A stretch of 64,000 bases of DNA. Source: Tausonia pullulans (lineage: Eukaryota; Basidiomycota; Tremellomycetes; Cystofilobasidiales; Mrakiaceae). Location: contig OX637634.1 in assembly GCA_951802195.1 (NCBI GenBank), forward strand, positions 372,001 through 436,000. The letters are read 5' to 3'. Numbering within the stretch: the first letter of the stretch is position 1; every line of letters begins with the position of its first letter. Shown here piece by piece: positions 12,501 to 21,896 of this stretch. A program made the translations under genes and the position numbers. The notes under the pieces were generated by a model. It had not been told where the DNA came from. It did no database searches and saw only the letters and a list, made by a program, of their open reading frames with translations.

Positions 12501-13679
12501 CGGCCCCGCCTCGCCTCGCCCTCCCGCCGCCGACCGTGTGACGACGGGACTCGCTCGGTGGCTCAACGCAGTATCAAACGAACGAACGACTCAAGACTCA
12601 CGTAAGGCTCATTGTGCTTCGGGTGACCCGTCTGCGACTCGGTGAACGTCGGCGTGCTCGACCTCGAAGGGATGTAGCCTCCGGGCCCACCCTGGGGAGC
12701 GCCACCTCCGCTGGCGTGTGAGCCGTCCTGGGAGCCGGCGTAGCCTGCTCCTCCGCCGACGGGAGGAGCGTTGTACTGGTAGTGCTCGGAGGAGGAGTGA
12801 GACGATGGGGCTGGACGACCTTGGAAGGAAATGGAGGGGGGAGACAAGGGAGGGATGGAGGGAGGAGGAGGTGAAGGAGAGGTGAAGAGGGAGAGGCGGA
12901 CGATCGAGGGAAGGGAGGGTGAGGAGAGGAGAGACAGAGTTGCGTCAGCGTTGGAGCTCAGGCGAGAGGAGCGAAAGAGCGTAGGCAGGCGAGCAGTATG
13001 AGAAAAGAGCGGAAAGAGAGCGAGCAAGAGCGCAGGGGGCGCGGGTGAATGGGCGAGAAGGCAGAGAGGGAGACGGAGGCAGGCCCCCGACAAGGGAGAG
13101 CGAGAAAGGAAGCGAGGAAACGGTCAACATGCCCATCGCTCGCCCGCACATCGCGCAGGGAGGCAAGGATGGCTGAGCACGCAAGCGAGGAGAAGCATTT
13201 CTGCCCATACTCGCTCATGCAGGCAGCCAGTCCTTACACAGAGGGCCGACGGCGAAGAGGACAACGCGAGAGAGGAAAGGAGGGGGGAGCCCCGCCAAAA
13301 CAGGGGGGCAGCGAGGACGGAGCGAAGAGGGCGAGAGCAAGGGGGCTGAGCAGGGGGCAGGATCGCGACTGGCTTCCCTCCTCAGCTCTCGAGCTCGCGC
13401 GGTCTCTCTGGCCTGTGCACAGCGGCAGCCGCCATGTGTTCTCGACGGGCGATGGGACGATGGAGGAGAAAGAAGGAAGAGGGAAGCGATGACGGCCCAA
13501 GGGAAAGGCAAGCAGGGCGCGTTACTGGGCCTCTTGTATGCCTGAGGCGCGACCGACAGCCACTCACCAGCGTAGCCCTCGAAGCCGTCCTCTTGGGAAC
13601 CTTGGACGTCGCCGTACGGGTTCGATGGATCGGCGTAGTTCTGGTACTGCACGTTCGACGGCGGTTGGAGGCCCGACAT
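6549..13679 (-). CDS. FKS1: 1,3-beta-glucan synthase catalytic subunit FKS1
   Basis: Large multi-exon gene for the plasma-membrane enzyme that polymerises UDP-glucose into the beta-1,3-glucan of the cell wall (GT48). The N-terminus [18 protein letters not shown] is Gly/Ser/Pro-rich and cytosolic. The FKS1 N-terminal domain is marked by [15 protein letters not shown] (about 11600). The long central GT48 domain includes [32 protein letters not shown] and [19 protein letters not shown]. Membrane segments flank the catalytic core on both sides. The C-terminus is membrane-embedded and ends [15 protein letters not shown], stop TAA at 6549-6551. The regions equivalent to echinocandin hot spots read [10 protein letters not shown] (10641-10670) and SWIERCII (within 8228-8275). 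Only the first intron is long. The start at 13679 gives the usual tyrosine/proline-rich FKS leader. Confidence 0.95.
12820..13567 (-). other. Long first intron of FKS1
   Basis: Intron 1 is 748 nt, several times longer than most introns in the window. The donor reads GTGAGTGG after the codon fragment of FEGYAG. The acceptor is AAG before [11 protein letters not shown], and the phase-1 join gives an uninterrupted reading. The transcribed strand is strongly pyrimidine-rich near the acceptor. A long first intron near the 5' end is a common place for regulatory elements, which is inference here. Confidence 0.7.
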
Positions 13680-15783
13680 GGGTGTGCGAGTAAAGGTTGT
13701 TGGGTATGGGTTGCGGGTGTGGGTGGGGGTGGGCGTTCGTTGCCGGGGGGGGAGCGGCGAGCCTCGACTAGGGCGGGCGGCGGGAGGACTGGCCCGTCAA
13801 GCGGAGGGGTAGGGGGGCGAGACGGCAAGCGGGGGGAGGAGGAGAGGAGAGGAGGAGAGAGAGCCTGAGGGAGAAAGGAGTGGCCCGAGAGGAGGGGTCG
13901 GCGGTGGTTGGGAAGAAGACGGCAGCGAGGGGCGTGTGCTGCTCGTTCACCCGCCTCACCTCGCCCAGCCAACGAGAGGGCGGCGGCGCGCGGGGAACAA
14001 CTCTGCGCGCAAGCGGAGAACGCGGCGCCCTGGCTGGCAGCCTTGCCTCTGCCTCTGCCTTTGCCCTGCTTAGCTATTACCTACGAGTTCGCGATCGTGC
14101 GTGGGACAGTCAGGCAGCACCTAGGGCTGGTGGTCTGGAGGGGAAGAGACGAGCGTGAAGGCAGGGCAAGATGCGCGCGCAAGTTCATCGAGAGAGATTT
14201 CACAACAACATCGCACTCGTGCCACAATTCCGAAGGGATCGCAAGAAAACGAGAAATCGAGGTGATAGGGGAGGAGGGGTCGGAGAGGCGCCTCAAACAG
14301 CGTCATGCCATCATCCTGCGGCCTTAAAAGTGAGGGAAAAAAAAGCCAAGCCAGGAGCAGACGGAAGTGGGGACCGGGAAGGACGAGAAAGAGGGCTGTA
14401 TGTTCAAGGGAGTCTGTCACCGACGGCGGTTCTCCCCCGCATTCCGCTTCGCGCGTCCGATCTCCCTAGGACTTGCTCCCGGCACGCGCACGCACAAAAC
14501 AGGTGTGAAGGAGAGCGAGCGGCTGGATGTGCTCGGGACGACCAGCGTGTATGCGTGCTGGTGCAACATCCTGCAGCCCAGAGCCCCCCTCCCAGCAACG
14601 AAAAATGAGATGCTATAGTAGAAAGAGGGGCCTCCGTCATCGACCGGAGATCTGTCCATATGCGAGCAAATAGTATCCTCGCTGAGATCGAATGCCGCGG
14701 GCCCGCGGTCCCAAGTTCAGGCGAGGACGTTGACGTAACAAGCTAGCGAGCAGGAAGTGGATTCTATCTTGATTTCTCTTTCGACAGCCGCCTGGCGCAC
14801 GTCGAGGACGCCGTGGGCTTTTCTTTCAACTCTACCTACCCAGCCCCACGCGTGCGTCAAGGACAAACACAATTGTGCAATGATTCTCTGCCCACTGCTG
14901 GTGCACCGCAGCCACTTCTGTTCCAAGCCGTGGCAGCGTGCCCGCCTAAGAGAACGGCTGTTGCATATAGCTGCTGTAGGCGGCGGCGGAGGCCGTGGTT
15001 GTTGAAGCCGGCTCTCGGTCAGATCACCTGTCCTCTGGCTGAAGGAGCACCTGGTACCTTGAAAGCGAGTACTCCAGCACCGCTTATCAGAGATGCGAAG
15101 ACGTGCATGAACCTTGCTCCGTCGGGAAGTGGAAAATAGCAGCGCGGACACCCATGTCGAGAGGGCGTGGCGAGGTAGCGCACATGTAAGCGCTACTTGG
15201 CTAACCTTCGGACAGCAGAATATACGATACACACTTTGACTGAGAGGAGGATTATGGATAGTATTGCGGCAAGTTTCCGAGGGCAAAACTGCAAACGATG
15301 GACTGAACGGGAAGAACGGGACTTTTTCTGTCGGCAGATGAGAACAACTGTCAGTAGTCGTACTCAGCGCCCCATGTGATGCAGACAGAGAAAACGCATC
15401 ACGCGACGACCAATCCGAGACCGGTTGCCGAGGGACATGGAGAGGATGAGGCTGAAGCGGGGGGGGGATGTGTCGAGCTGACTGTGAGCTGGAGAGCATA
15501 CGCGCGCGGGGAGAAGGGCAGGACATTGGCCTACCCATCTTGGGCTCGGCCGCGCCTAATCCAAAACTATGAAGTTATCAGAAAGGATGATGCATGGGTT
15601 TAACCTTCTCTGCGTGCATCTTGAGTGAGGCTGCTCCGGAGGAAGCCATAGAATCCGAGGAAACCGCCACCGTGTCAGGATCACGCCCATGTTTCGCCAT
15701 TGATTCACTTAGTCCCATGCATTCGGGTTTCATGACATCCTATTTAGTGCTTTTACCGGGCCACGTATCGAAAGGGCTAAAGC

Positions 15784-16047
15784 ATGAACTCCATTCCTCA
15801 AACGCCGGTTGACATTGACGCTGACATCGTTATATGCACGAAGGGCGAGCTCGCTCCAACGCCGACCGAGAGTACCTGGGACGACGAGCCATTCACCTCT
15901 CCTCCGGGTTCTGTAAGAAGAAACTCCCAGAGTGTTCGGTCATTCTGTGGATCGCTGCCCCCACCTATGGAGGATGAGAGGACTAAGCAGGCGGGGTCAT
16001 CTTTGTCGACGGCTCTTCTTGCTTTTCTCCTGCGTCGAAATCGATGA
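15784..16047 (+). CDS. Possible small hypothetical protein (87 codons)
   Basis: Open frame of 87 codons starting MNSIPQTPVDIDADIVI and ending LLAFLLRRNR. Its composition is more protein-like than the other frames in this gene-poor region: acidic and Ser/Pro-rich in the middle (STWDDEPFTSPPGSVRR), then a short hydrophobic stretch before a basic end. I recognise no domain. Upstream in-frame or spliced exons cannot be excluded. It may equally be a chance open frame. Confidence 0.2.
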   Translation: MNSIPQTPVDIDADIVICTKGELAPTPTESTWDDEPFTSPPGSVRRNSQSVRSFCGSLPPPMEDERTKQAGSSLSTALLAFLLRRNR

Positions 16048-17182
16048 TGCTGATCAGGAGGCCCGAAGACATCTCGCTGCCACCATGTATGCGCATTTAT
16101 GACCACAGCTGGCCGATACGGAAGATGCCAACGGCCCAAAGCGCGAGTGACTGAAGCAGTACAGCGCAGTGTCAATGCTTGGTAGTCCTCCAAACGTGTC
16201 GCTCAGCAGACTATCCGGGAGCTCATAACAAGGTATCGAGAAGGAATATGCATGATATCAAAAGGTACGAGGGCGAGGAGAAACGTCAAAAGAGCATAAA
16301 CTGCTCAGGGACGGACGACCTTCGTCATTCATGTGGCATTCGCGTCAGGGGCGGCGGAGACGCACCACGCGGGGGTTTTCGAATAGTGAGGGAGCCCAAG
16401 AGGGACGAGCGTGGAAGGCCGGCGAGGCGTCTGAAAGGGGGAGACATAGGTTGAATCGATCGAGTGTTCTCGTAGACTCACGTCATCTGTGCTCACCGAC
16501 AGGGTGACTAGGTCTCAAATTGGAGCATATCCGCCCTCACTCCCCCCTTCATGTAGGAAAACCCAATCCTCATATCCACTTGACGAAGGAGGGGAAGCCA
16601 GGCGGGCTCTCGTCCACAACGAGGCCGACCCTGGCAAGCCTTGCGGCCTTGTGGTGGTGACACAGGATGATATGACAGCATTTGGCAGACGAAGGAAGAA
16701 AAATGCGTCGGAATCATTATCAGTGCAGCTGAGGAAGAGAGATGGTGGCAGACACCGCGCGAGACGAGGAGGTGCAACGTGCTGGCGAGAGGAAAGAGCT
16801 CGGAGACGGGGATAGCATCATGCTTGTCAAATTTGAATGCAGGCGGAATGGTACACTCTATTATCTTGATGGGGAGGACAAGAGAGGTCATCATTGGCGG
16901 CGATAAAAACTACTATACGTGAAGGTTGAAGGAGAGAGGGCGCTCGCAGCAGCACGCATTTCTTGTGTATCTGCGCACTTATCAGCTTTGCGATCTTCTT
17001 CTTGCCCAGCTGCTTCACATCCATATCCAGGGAGATGGTTACAAGAAGTCTTATCCCATCTTATGAACCCCATTCGTAAGCCACGAGAAACATACCCCAA
17101 TGTCAAGCCAAAGCACGACGCCCTGCATGCATAACCGTCACGAAGAGACACTTGCAGTCTCTCGTGGTTCATGATGAGTGGT

Positions 17183-17186
17183 AAAA
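17183..17186 (-). terminator. Pol III terminator of the permuted tRNA-Thr
   Basis: A TTTT tract begins 2 nt after nucleotide 37 of the 5' half on the minus strand. Four Ts are a standard RNA polymerase III stop. Its position means the primary transcript would end almost exactly at the 5' half, leaving only a very short 3' trailer. Confidence 0.55.
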
Positions 17187-17187
17187 G

Positions 17188-17262
17188 TACGAGTGACGCG
17201 CTCTACCACTGAGCTATCAGGGCTTTAGCCCCAAGCCAGGTTTGAACTGGCGACCTCATCAT
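17188..17262 (-). tRNA. Circularly permuted tRNA-Thr (anticodon CGT)
   Basis: On the minus strand the 3' half of a tRNA comes first and its 5' half follows after 3 nt. 3' half, 17262-17227: A38; anticodon-stem strand TGATG (17261-17257); variable AGGTC; T stem GCCAG/CTGGC around loop TTCAAAC; acceptor strand TTGGGGC (17234-17228); discriminator T. Then AAA (17226-17224). 5' half, 17223-17188: acceptor GCCCTGA, TA, D arm GCTC-AGTGGTA-GAGC, G26, stem CGTCA, loop start CTCGTA (C32 to A37, anticodon CGT). Rejoined at 37/38, all four stems pair fully, with two G-U wobbles in the acceptor and one in the anticodon stem, giving a 72-nt cloverleaf without encoded CCA. Position 32 (C) can pair with G three nt before the 3' half, like the anticodon-intron pair of eukaryotic pre-tRNAs. 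A-box TAGCTCAGTGG and B-box GTTCAAACC are intact but in reversed order. No second copy of either half lies nearby. Confidence 0.8.
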
Positions 17263-17288
17263 ATCATCGAAGCTGAGAGACAGACGTC

Positions 17289-17314
17289 CCATCTGAGCCA
17301 GGCAGCCCAGATGG
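17289..17314. repeat. Hairpin upstream of the permuted tRNA-Thr
   Basis: Perfect 7-bp inverted repeat, CCATCTG ... CAGATGG, around a 12-nt loop. It sits 26 nt upstream (minus-strand sense) of the tRNA 3' half, in its would-be leader. The minus strand here also contains GGCTCAGATGG, which loosely resembles a D arm but has no matching stem. Confidence 0.45.
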
Positions 17315-17585
17315 ACATACATCCTTGTTCTGAGCACTGCTTTTGTGGTGCCTAATTCATGAATCAAGCTTAGAGGACGCATTTTGCAGCCCTCGACCCT
17401 GTCACAGACGAAGAGATCCGCAAGATCGCGTCTACGATCCGGCAGACACATTGGCAGTCGAGCACGAGGTGGATGGCTGGCAGTGGCCAGATGGATGGGA
17501 CTGCGGTCGGTGCCGTCATCGATCCCGGGTGAAAAGCAGGTCAGGGGTGGTAAAAATGTGGCTAGTCCATAGCCACTGCTTGATG

Positions 17586-17757
17586 TAGCTGGTCATCTTA
17601 ATATCTTACCTTTTCTAATGGGCCTATGTCCATACCCATCTTTTGCTTTCCTTCCACCTGTTCTTTCTTTTCGCTATCCCTCTATCTAGCTACGAATCGC
17701 TATCTCCCATAGGGTTACCTCGTCCTCTACGTATAACTCATGACTTAATACAAAAAA
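17586..17757 (+). repeat. Left terminal inverted repeat
   Basis: Left arm, from TAGCTGGTCATC to ACTCATGACTTAATAC plus an A tract. It matches the reverse complement of 18352-18530 with scattered substitutions and a few small indels (for example AATATC against GATATC, and GGGCCTATG against GGACCTATG). Confidence 0.8.
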
Positions 17758-18528
17758 CATATGTCTGTCATATGGTCATATCGTCTTCTTTGCTTCATCT
17801 ACGACATACTTACAACAGAGAAAGTAACATTTTTGGCGAAAAAGATTGATTGGTTGTGTCGCTGGCTCTCATTAAATTGTCGTCATTCATGTCGTATCCT
17901 TGACTTGGAAAAAATAAAGGTTGTAACAAACTGCAAAGCCTCGTCATGGTGCGAGGGTGCTCTCAATCACAGAAGGAGGTCACATTGAAGGGGGAGGGGG
18001 GAAGAGAGGAAAAGCTGTGCAGCAGATGAAATGATTGGCGCGCAGCGAGTGTCGCTCCGGCTTCCAATGTTGCCAGCCTCTGACGTCGACCCACCAGAGG
18101 GGCGAAGCATCTTCATGACTATCTGGGGGATACCAAGGGTTGCGTTCGTGATGACAATACGTGCGCGCGAAACGGCTGCCGGGATCAGACAGTTGCAGCA
18201 TCTTGTTTGTTTGCTTGTTTCGAATTATAACCATCGAGACATCCGTCAATGGTACAATACAAACGTGGTAGGTGTGAGGGAGCGGAGGAAGGGGAGCCTT
18301 CTTAGATGAGAAATCAACTGTCATTGAGCTAGCTCTTGAGATCCAAAGGGGTTTTTTTTGTTGTATTTTAGTCATGAGTTATACGTAGAGAAGAGGTAAC
18401 CCTATGAGAGATGGTGATTCGTAGCTAGATAGAGGGATAGCGAAAGTGAAAGTAGGGGTGGAAGGAAAGCAAAAGATGGGTTATGGACATAGGTCCATTA
18501 GAAAAGGTAAGATATCAAGATGACCAGC
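17588..18528. mobile_element. Non-autonomous TIR element (MITE-like) with TA flanks
   Basis: A 941-bp segment bounded by long terminal inverted repeats, each about 170 bp and roughly 90% identical by eye. The outermost bases are GCTGGTCATCTT at the left and the exact complement, apart from one base, at the right. A TA dinucleotide lies directly outside both ends (17586-17587 and 18529-18530), as expected for a TA target-site duplication. The interior of about 600 bp has no transposase-like open frame. Its left part is AT-rich and its right part near host composition. It reads as a non-autonomous DNA element or two opposed copies of a smaller one. The superfamily is not determinable; TA flanks would fit a Tc1/mariner-type or related transposase. 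Confidence 0.7.
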
Positions 18529-18530
18529 TA
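18352..18530 (-). repeat. Right terminal inverted repeat
   Basis: Right arm, beginning with a T tract of 8 and ending GATGACCAGCTA. It is the inverted partner of 17586-17757. The differences between arms are spread evenly, suggesting an insertion that is not brand new. Confidence 0.8.
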
Positions 18531-18603
18531 TTGTCGAGCGGGGTCAGGAAAACAAATGCAGTATATAGTGCCTTCCTCAAAACAGTAGCGTCAATCCACG
18601 TTC

Positions 18604-18687
18604 CACCGCTTAGGTCATCTGGTAGAGCGCGAGACTGTAAAGATCATAGAACTCTCGAGGTGTGCGGTTCGAGTCCGCAAGCGGTGA
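18604..18687 (+). tRNA. tRNA-Tyr (GTA), 11-nt intron, some atypical core bases
   Basis: Cloverleaf: acceptor CACCGCT (18604-18610) pairs with AGCGGTG (18680-18686), discriminator A at 18687. C1-G72 is the eukaryotic tRNA-Tyr identity pair. Anticodon stem CGAGA/TCTCG, loop CTGTAA then C, anticodon GTA. An 11-nt intron (18641-18651) sits at 37/38, and C32 pairs with the G at intron position -3. T arm TGCGG-TTCGAGT-CCGCA is perfect. Oddities: the D stem GGTC/GAGC has a G11-G24 clash where most eukaryotic tRNAs have C11-G24; position 15 is T and position 48 is G, so the usual 15-48 Levitt pair is lost; the A box is correspondingly off-consensus. It may be a functional but drifted gene or a decaying copy. 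Normal 5'-to-3' order, in contrast to the tRNA-Thr nearby. Confidence 0.75.
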
Positions 18688-18870
18688 TATGTTTTGCACT
18701 CTCTCCGAAGTGTCTTCTTTTCAAGACAACCATAAACCTCAAAGGCCATGGCGTGAGAACAGCGCCTCATGCTTCGCGTCTCCGCGGCGGCGCGCCTGTC
18801 TCTCTTCCGCCTCGACCGCTCCTCTCCTCCTTCGAACGAACACCACCCTACCCTCGGACTTCCGCCCACC

Positions 18871-19615
18871 ATGTCTTTTGCCCGCTCCCTTTCCCTCTTA
18901 TCCTCCCGGCTCCCCTCCTCGTTCGCATCCTCTTCTCGACGGGCGTATTCGACGCCGTCGCCGTCCGAGCCCCCCTCGCCGCAAAAGGCCGGACTGACGA
19001 CCGAGCGGTGGCAGCGTTAGTCTCTCGCTCGCCGGCTTCTCTCAAGCCTGACTGGTTGGTAGCTTGCTGACTTGATCTGATACCCTTCCCCTTTCCGCCT
19101 CACCCTTGGTCCATCCCTTCGCTCGCCTCGTCATGCCGTTGTCTGCGCCTTGTCCCTTCGTGTCGTCTGCGCCTCTTGATCTTCCAGACCCCCCCTCCTC
19201 AACGCCCGAGGGCACGCCGATTCCCTCGGTGGTCATCCTGAAGAACCAGCCTGTACCCGTCGCGATGGCGGACGACGCGTACCCGGGCTGGCTCTGGAAG
19301 CTCATCGGCGAGGGCAAGGAGCTCGTCGCTCAAGGCAAGGAGTCCGCTGAGCGCGGGGAGGAGTGGGATGCTCGAGCGGAGAGGAGGAAGATGCGGAGCA
19401 TGTGAGTGGTCTCTTTCTTGCTTCCATTGGTGTTCGCTCGATCCCAGCGAGCCTGGGGTTAGCGCTGTTTGACGGGTAGAGCAGGATCGAGACATTGAGG
19501 ACACAAGCACTGACATGCTCTTTTCCGGCTGGTGCGTTCGTTCTCTCTCGCTCGCTCAAATAGAAACCGGGAGAACATCAAGCTCCACAACCTCATGTCG
19601 AAGAAGAAGAAGTGA
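18871..19615 (+). CDS. Mitochondrial large-subunit ribosomal protein mL54 (MRPL37/L54 family)
   Basis: Three-exon gene for a small mitoribosome protein. The start at 18871 (CCCACC before ATG) opens a classic matrix-targeting leader, MSFARSLSLLSSRLPSSFAS, followed by SSRRAYST. After intron 1 the exon encodes VVILKNQPVPVAMADDAYPG then WLWKLIGEG, the L54-family pattern of a Y/D-x-P-x-WLW motif. After intron 2 (donor GTGAGTGG, acceptor AAATAG) comes NRENIKLHNLMSKKKK, the basic C-terminus that precedes TGA 19613-19615. Length is normal for the family. It converges on MAK5, 266 nt away, and lies 183 nt downstream of the tRNA-Tyr. The first intron's donor looks like GTTAGT. Confidence 0.82.
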
Positions 19616-19881
19616 TTCATGAATAAAGCTCCAACCATCCCTTGTTGACGGGCCACGCGCGAGAGCATTCGCAGGACGAGGCAGGATGGAGACGCGTCAA
19701 GCTCGCGCTCTCGCTCCAGGAGACTAACGGCTGCTTGAGCCGGTGCTAGCTTTGTGGCATCTTCCTCTCTATCCAGAGGACGGTGTTTATTGGCGAGACT
19801 CGCGTCTCTGTGGTCTCTGCGATACAGGAAGAGACGGACGTTTGAAAGCGAGAATACATCATTCGAAGCGAACCTCGCTCC

Positions 19882-21865
19882 TCAATGAGCGTAGAACTTC
19901 TTCTTCTTCTTCTTCTCCGGCAGACCCTCCTTCTTGCCCACCTCTTCAGCCTCCTTCTCCTCATTCTCCGCAGCCGCAAGGGTTGCGGTAGGCGCAGCCT
20001 TGCGCTTCCTCGTCTTGCCCTGGGCAGCATCGGCCGCGGCGGTGGACGTCTCCATACCCATCATCGTCGAGTGCTCTACAGCAAGGACAGGGCGAACAGT
20101 CAGCTCGTGCCGTGCCCTCAAGCTCAGACAGCGCGAGGTACTCACGTGTTCCAGCGAGCAGCGCATCGACAATCTTTCGGCTCCCACTCGTAATGTACCG
20201 CTGACTGATTCCCCTTGCGACGAGCGGCTCCGCCATAAGCGCCCTCAGCTCGGCCTTGAGGGCACCAACCTTGGCGGCGTGACCCTTCTTTGTCTGCGCA
20301 ACGGGTCGGTCCTTGTCGTCGTCGAGATCCGAGGGCCTTTTGGGCAGAGGGAGGGTATCAGCCTGTGGACAAAGGAAGGGCAAGAGGAAAGGCTGAACGC
20401 ACATGTCGTCCGAGTCAAGGTCGATCTCGAACGCCTCGGCGGCCTCCTTGATCCATGACTTTTCGTGGTTGTCCTTCTTGACCTTGTGGAGCGCCTGGTC
20501 AATCTGACGAGCCACAAAGATGCGCTGCTTGAGCTTGTCGAGCATGCCGTGTTCAATCGGTAGCTCGGGGAGCTCGTCGTCTACACAGAGGTGACCGCGT
20601 CTCCTATCAGCAAGCGAAAAAGGCCAGCAAGGCACCCGCAGTTGAACGGACCTCGACCAAGGCTCCTCATCAGCGCCCGCTGAACACGCTTCTCCTCCGG
20701 CGAGCACAACTGAAGGGAGAAACCGAGCGTGTTGGCACGCGCCGTTCGACCGGACCTGTGGACGAGGACGTCGGCCGAGCGTGGGAGCTGGTAGTGGATG
20801 ACGTGGTCCACGGAGGGAATGTCAAGTCCTCGGGCGGCGATGTCGGTCGCGAGGAGGATGCCGTGGGGGGCGGTCTTGAAGCTGAGGAGGTGAAGGGTAG
20901 GGAAGCAAATTCAGGCATGCTCATTGAGCCAGCAACAGAGGAGACCAGACTCACCGGTCGAGGTTCTTCAGACGCTGTTTCTGCTGAAGCTGTGAGTGCA
21001 GCGGGAAGACAGGGAATTTGAGGAGCTCCAGCAGCGGCACAGCGCGTCGAATGCCATCGATGGAGCCGAAGAAGATGAGGGACCGTCCTGGGTAACGGAG
21101 GAGGAAGTAGTAGAGGTATAGGTCCTTCTCATTCGCCATGCACTCAATCTTGGCCTCCTGGAGCGTAGAGACGACACCGTCGGCAGGAGAGAGGTCGATG
21201 ACTTCGGGCTCCTCGTCCCGGAAGTCGAGCTTGTCGAAGAGGTCCTCTAGAGGAGCCATGTTGTCAGCTTGGCCACCTTTAAGTGAGAGAGGACGTGCTC
21301 CTACTAACCGAGCGTGGTGTACTGCTTGAATTTCCCCTTGCCACCCTCCCTCGGCTTGCCACTAAACCGCTTGAGATTCCGCTGAAGGTCCTTACTGAGC
21401 GTCGCTGAAAAGACAAACGTCTGCATCGCCTCCCTCGCTGTCTCCGAATCGCGCTCCTCCTCGCGAGAGAGGTCCTCGAACGCCGGCTTGCCGCCGGAGG
21501 TGGCGGGCTCGGAGGCGTCCTCGTCGGGGCGATGGGTGAGGTTGACGATGGACTCGAGCTCCTTGAAATGGCCGGTCTCAATCATGCGGTCGGCCTCGTC
21601 GATGATGAGGAAGGAGATGTTGCGGATGGAGCGGGCGATGGACTCATTCTATGGAGTACGAGATCAGCTGTCCGTTCTTGAAAGAGATAGAGATGGCACA
21701 CACATACTTCGCCAATGAGGTCCCAGAGACGTCCAGGAGTGGCGACGAGAATGTCGACACCCCTCTCAAGCACACGCTTTTGCTTCTGCGCAGACATTCC
21801 ACCAACGATCGTGCCGACGCTGACCCTCGGCGGGCCAGCCGGCTTGGCTGCAGGGGCAGAGTCGT

Positions 21866-21896
<31 letters not shown>

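Larger units (their letters stand above)
13680..17187. other. FKS1 promoter and gene-poor region
   Basis: About 3.5 kb with no confident gene. The first 0.6 kb, next to the FKS1 start, is pyrimidine-rich on the FKS1 sense strand and is the likely FKS1 promoter/5' UTR. Beyond about 14.7 kb the GC content falls. The longest open frame, 14717-15538 on the minus strand, has an arbitrary Ser/Arg/Cys-rich composition and no family resemblance. No mobile-element protein was recognised. Confidence 0.5.

Noticed and set aside
14717-15538. 273-codon minus-strand open frame
   Set aside because: Length alone is notable, but composition is random-looking (Ser, Arg, Cys), no splice-supported extension or domain is visible, and other frames are open over the same stretch.
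17165-17340. Two tandem decayed tRNAs instead of one permuted tRNA
   Set aside because: Considered first. There is no T arm after the 5' half and no D or acceptor partner before the 3' half, whereas the two halves pair with each other in all stems.
17760-18350. Transposase gene inside the TIR element
   Set aside because: Frames are short, differ in frame and show no DDE-type motif.
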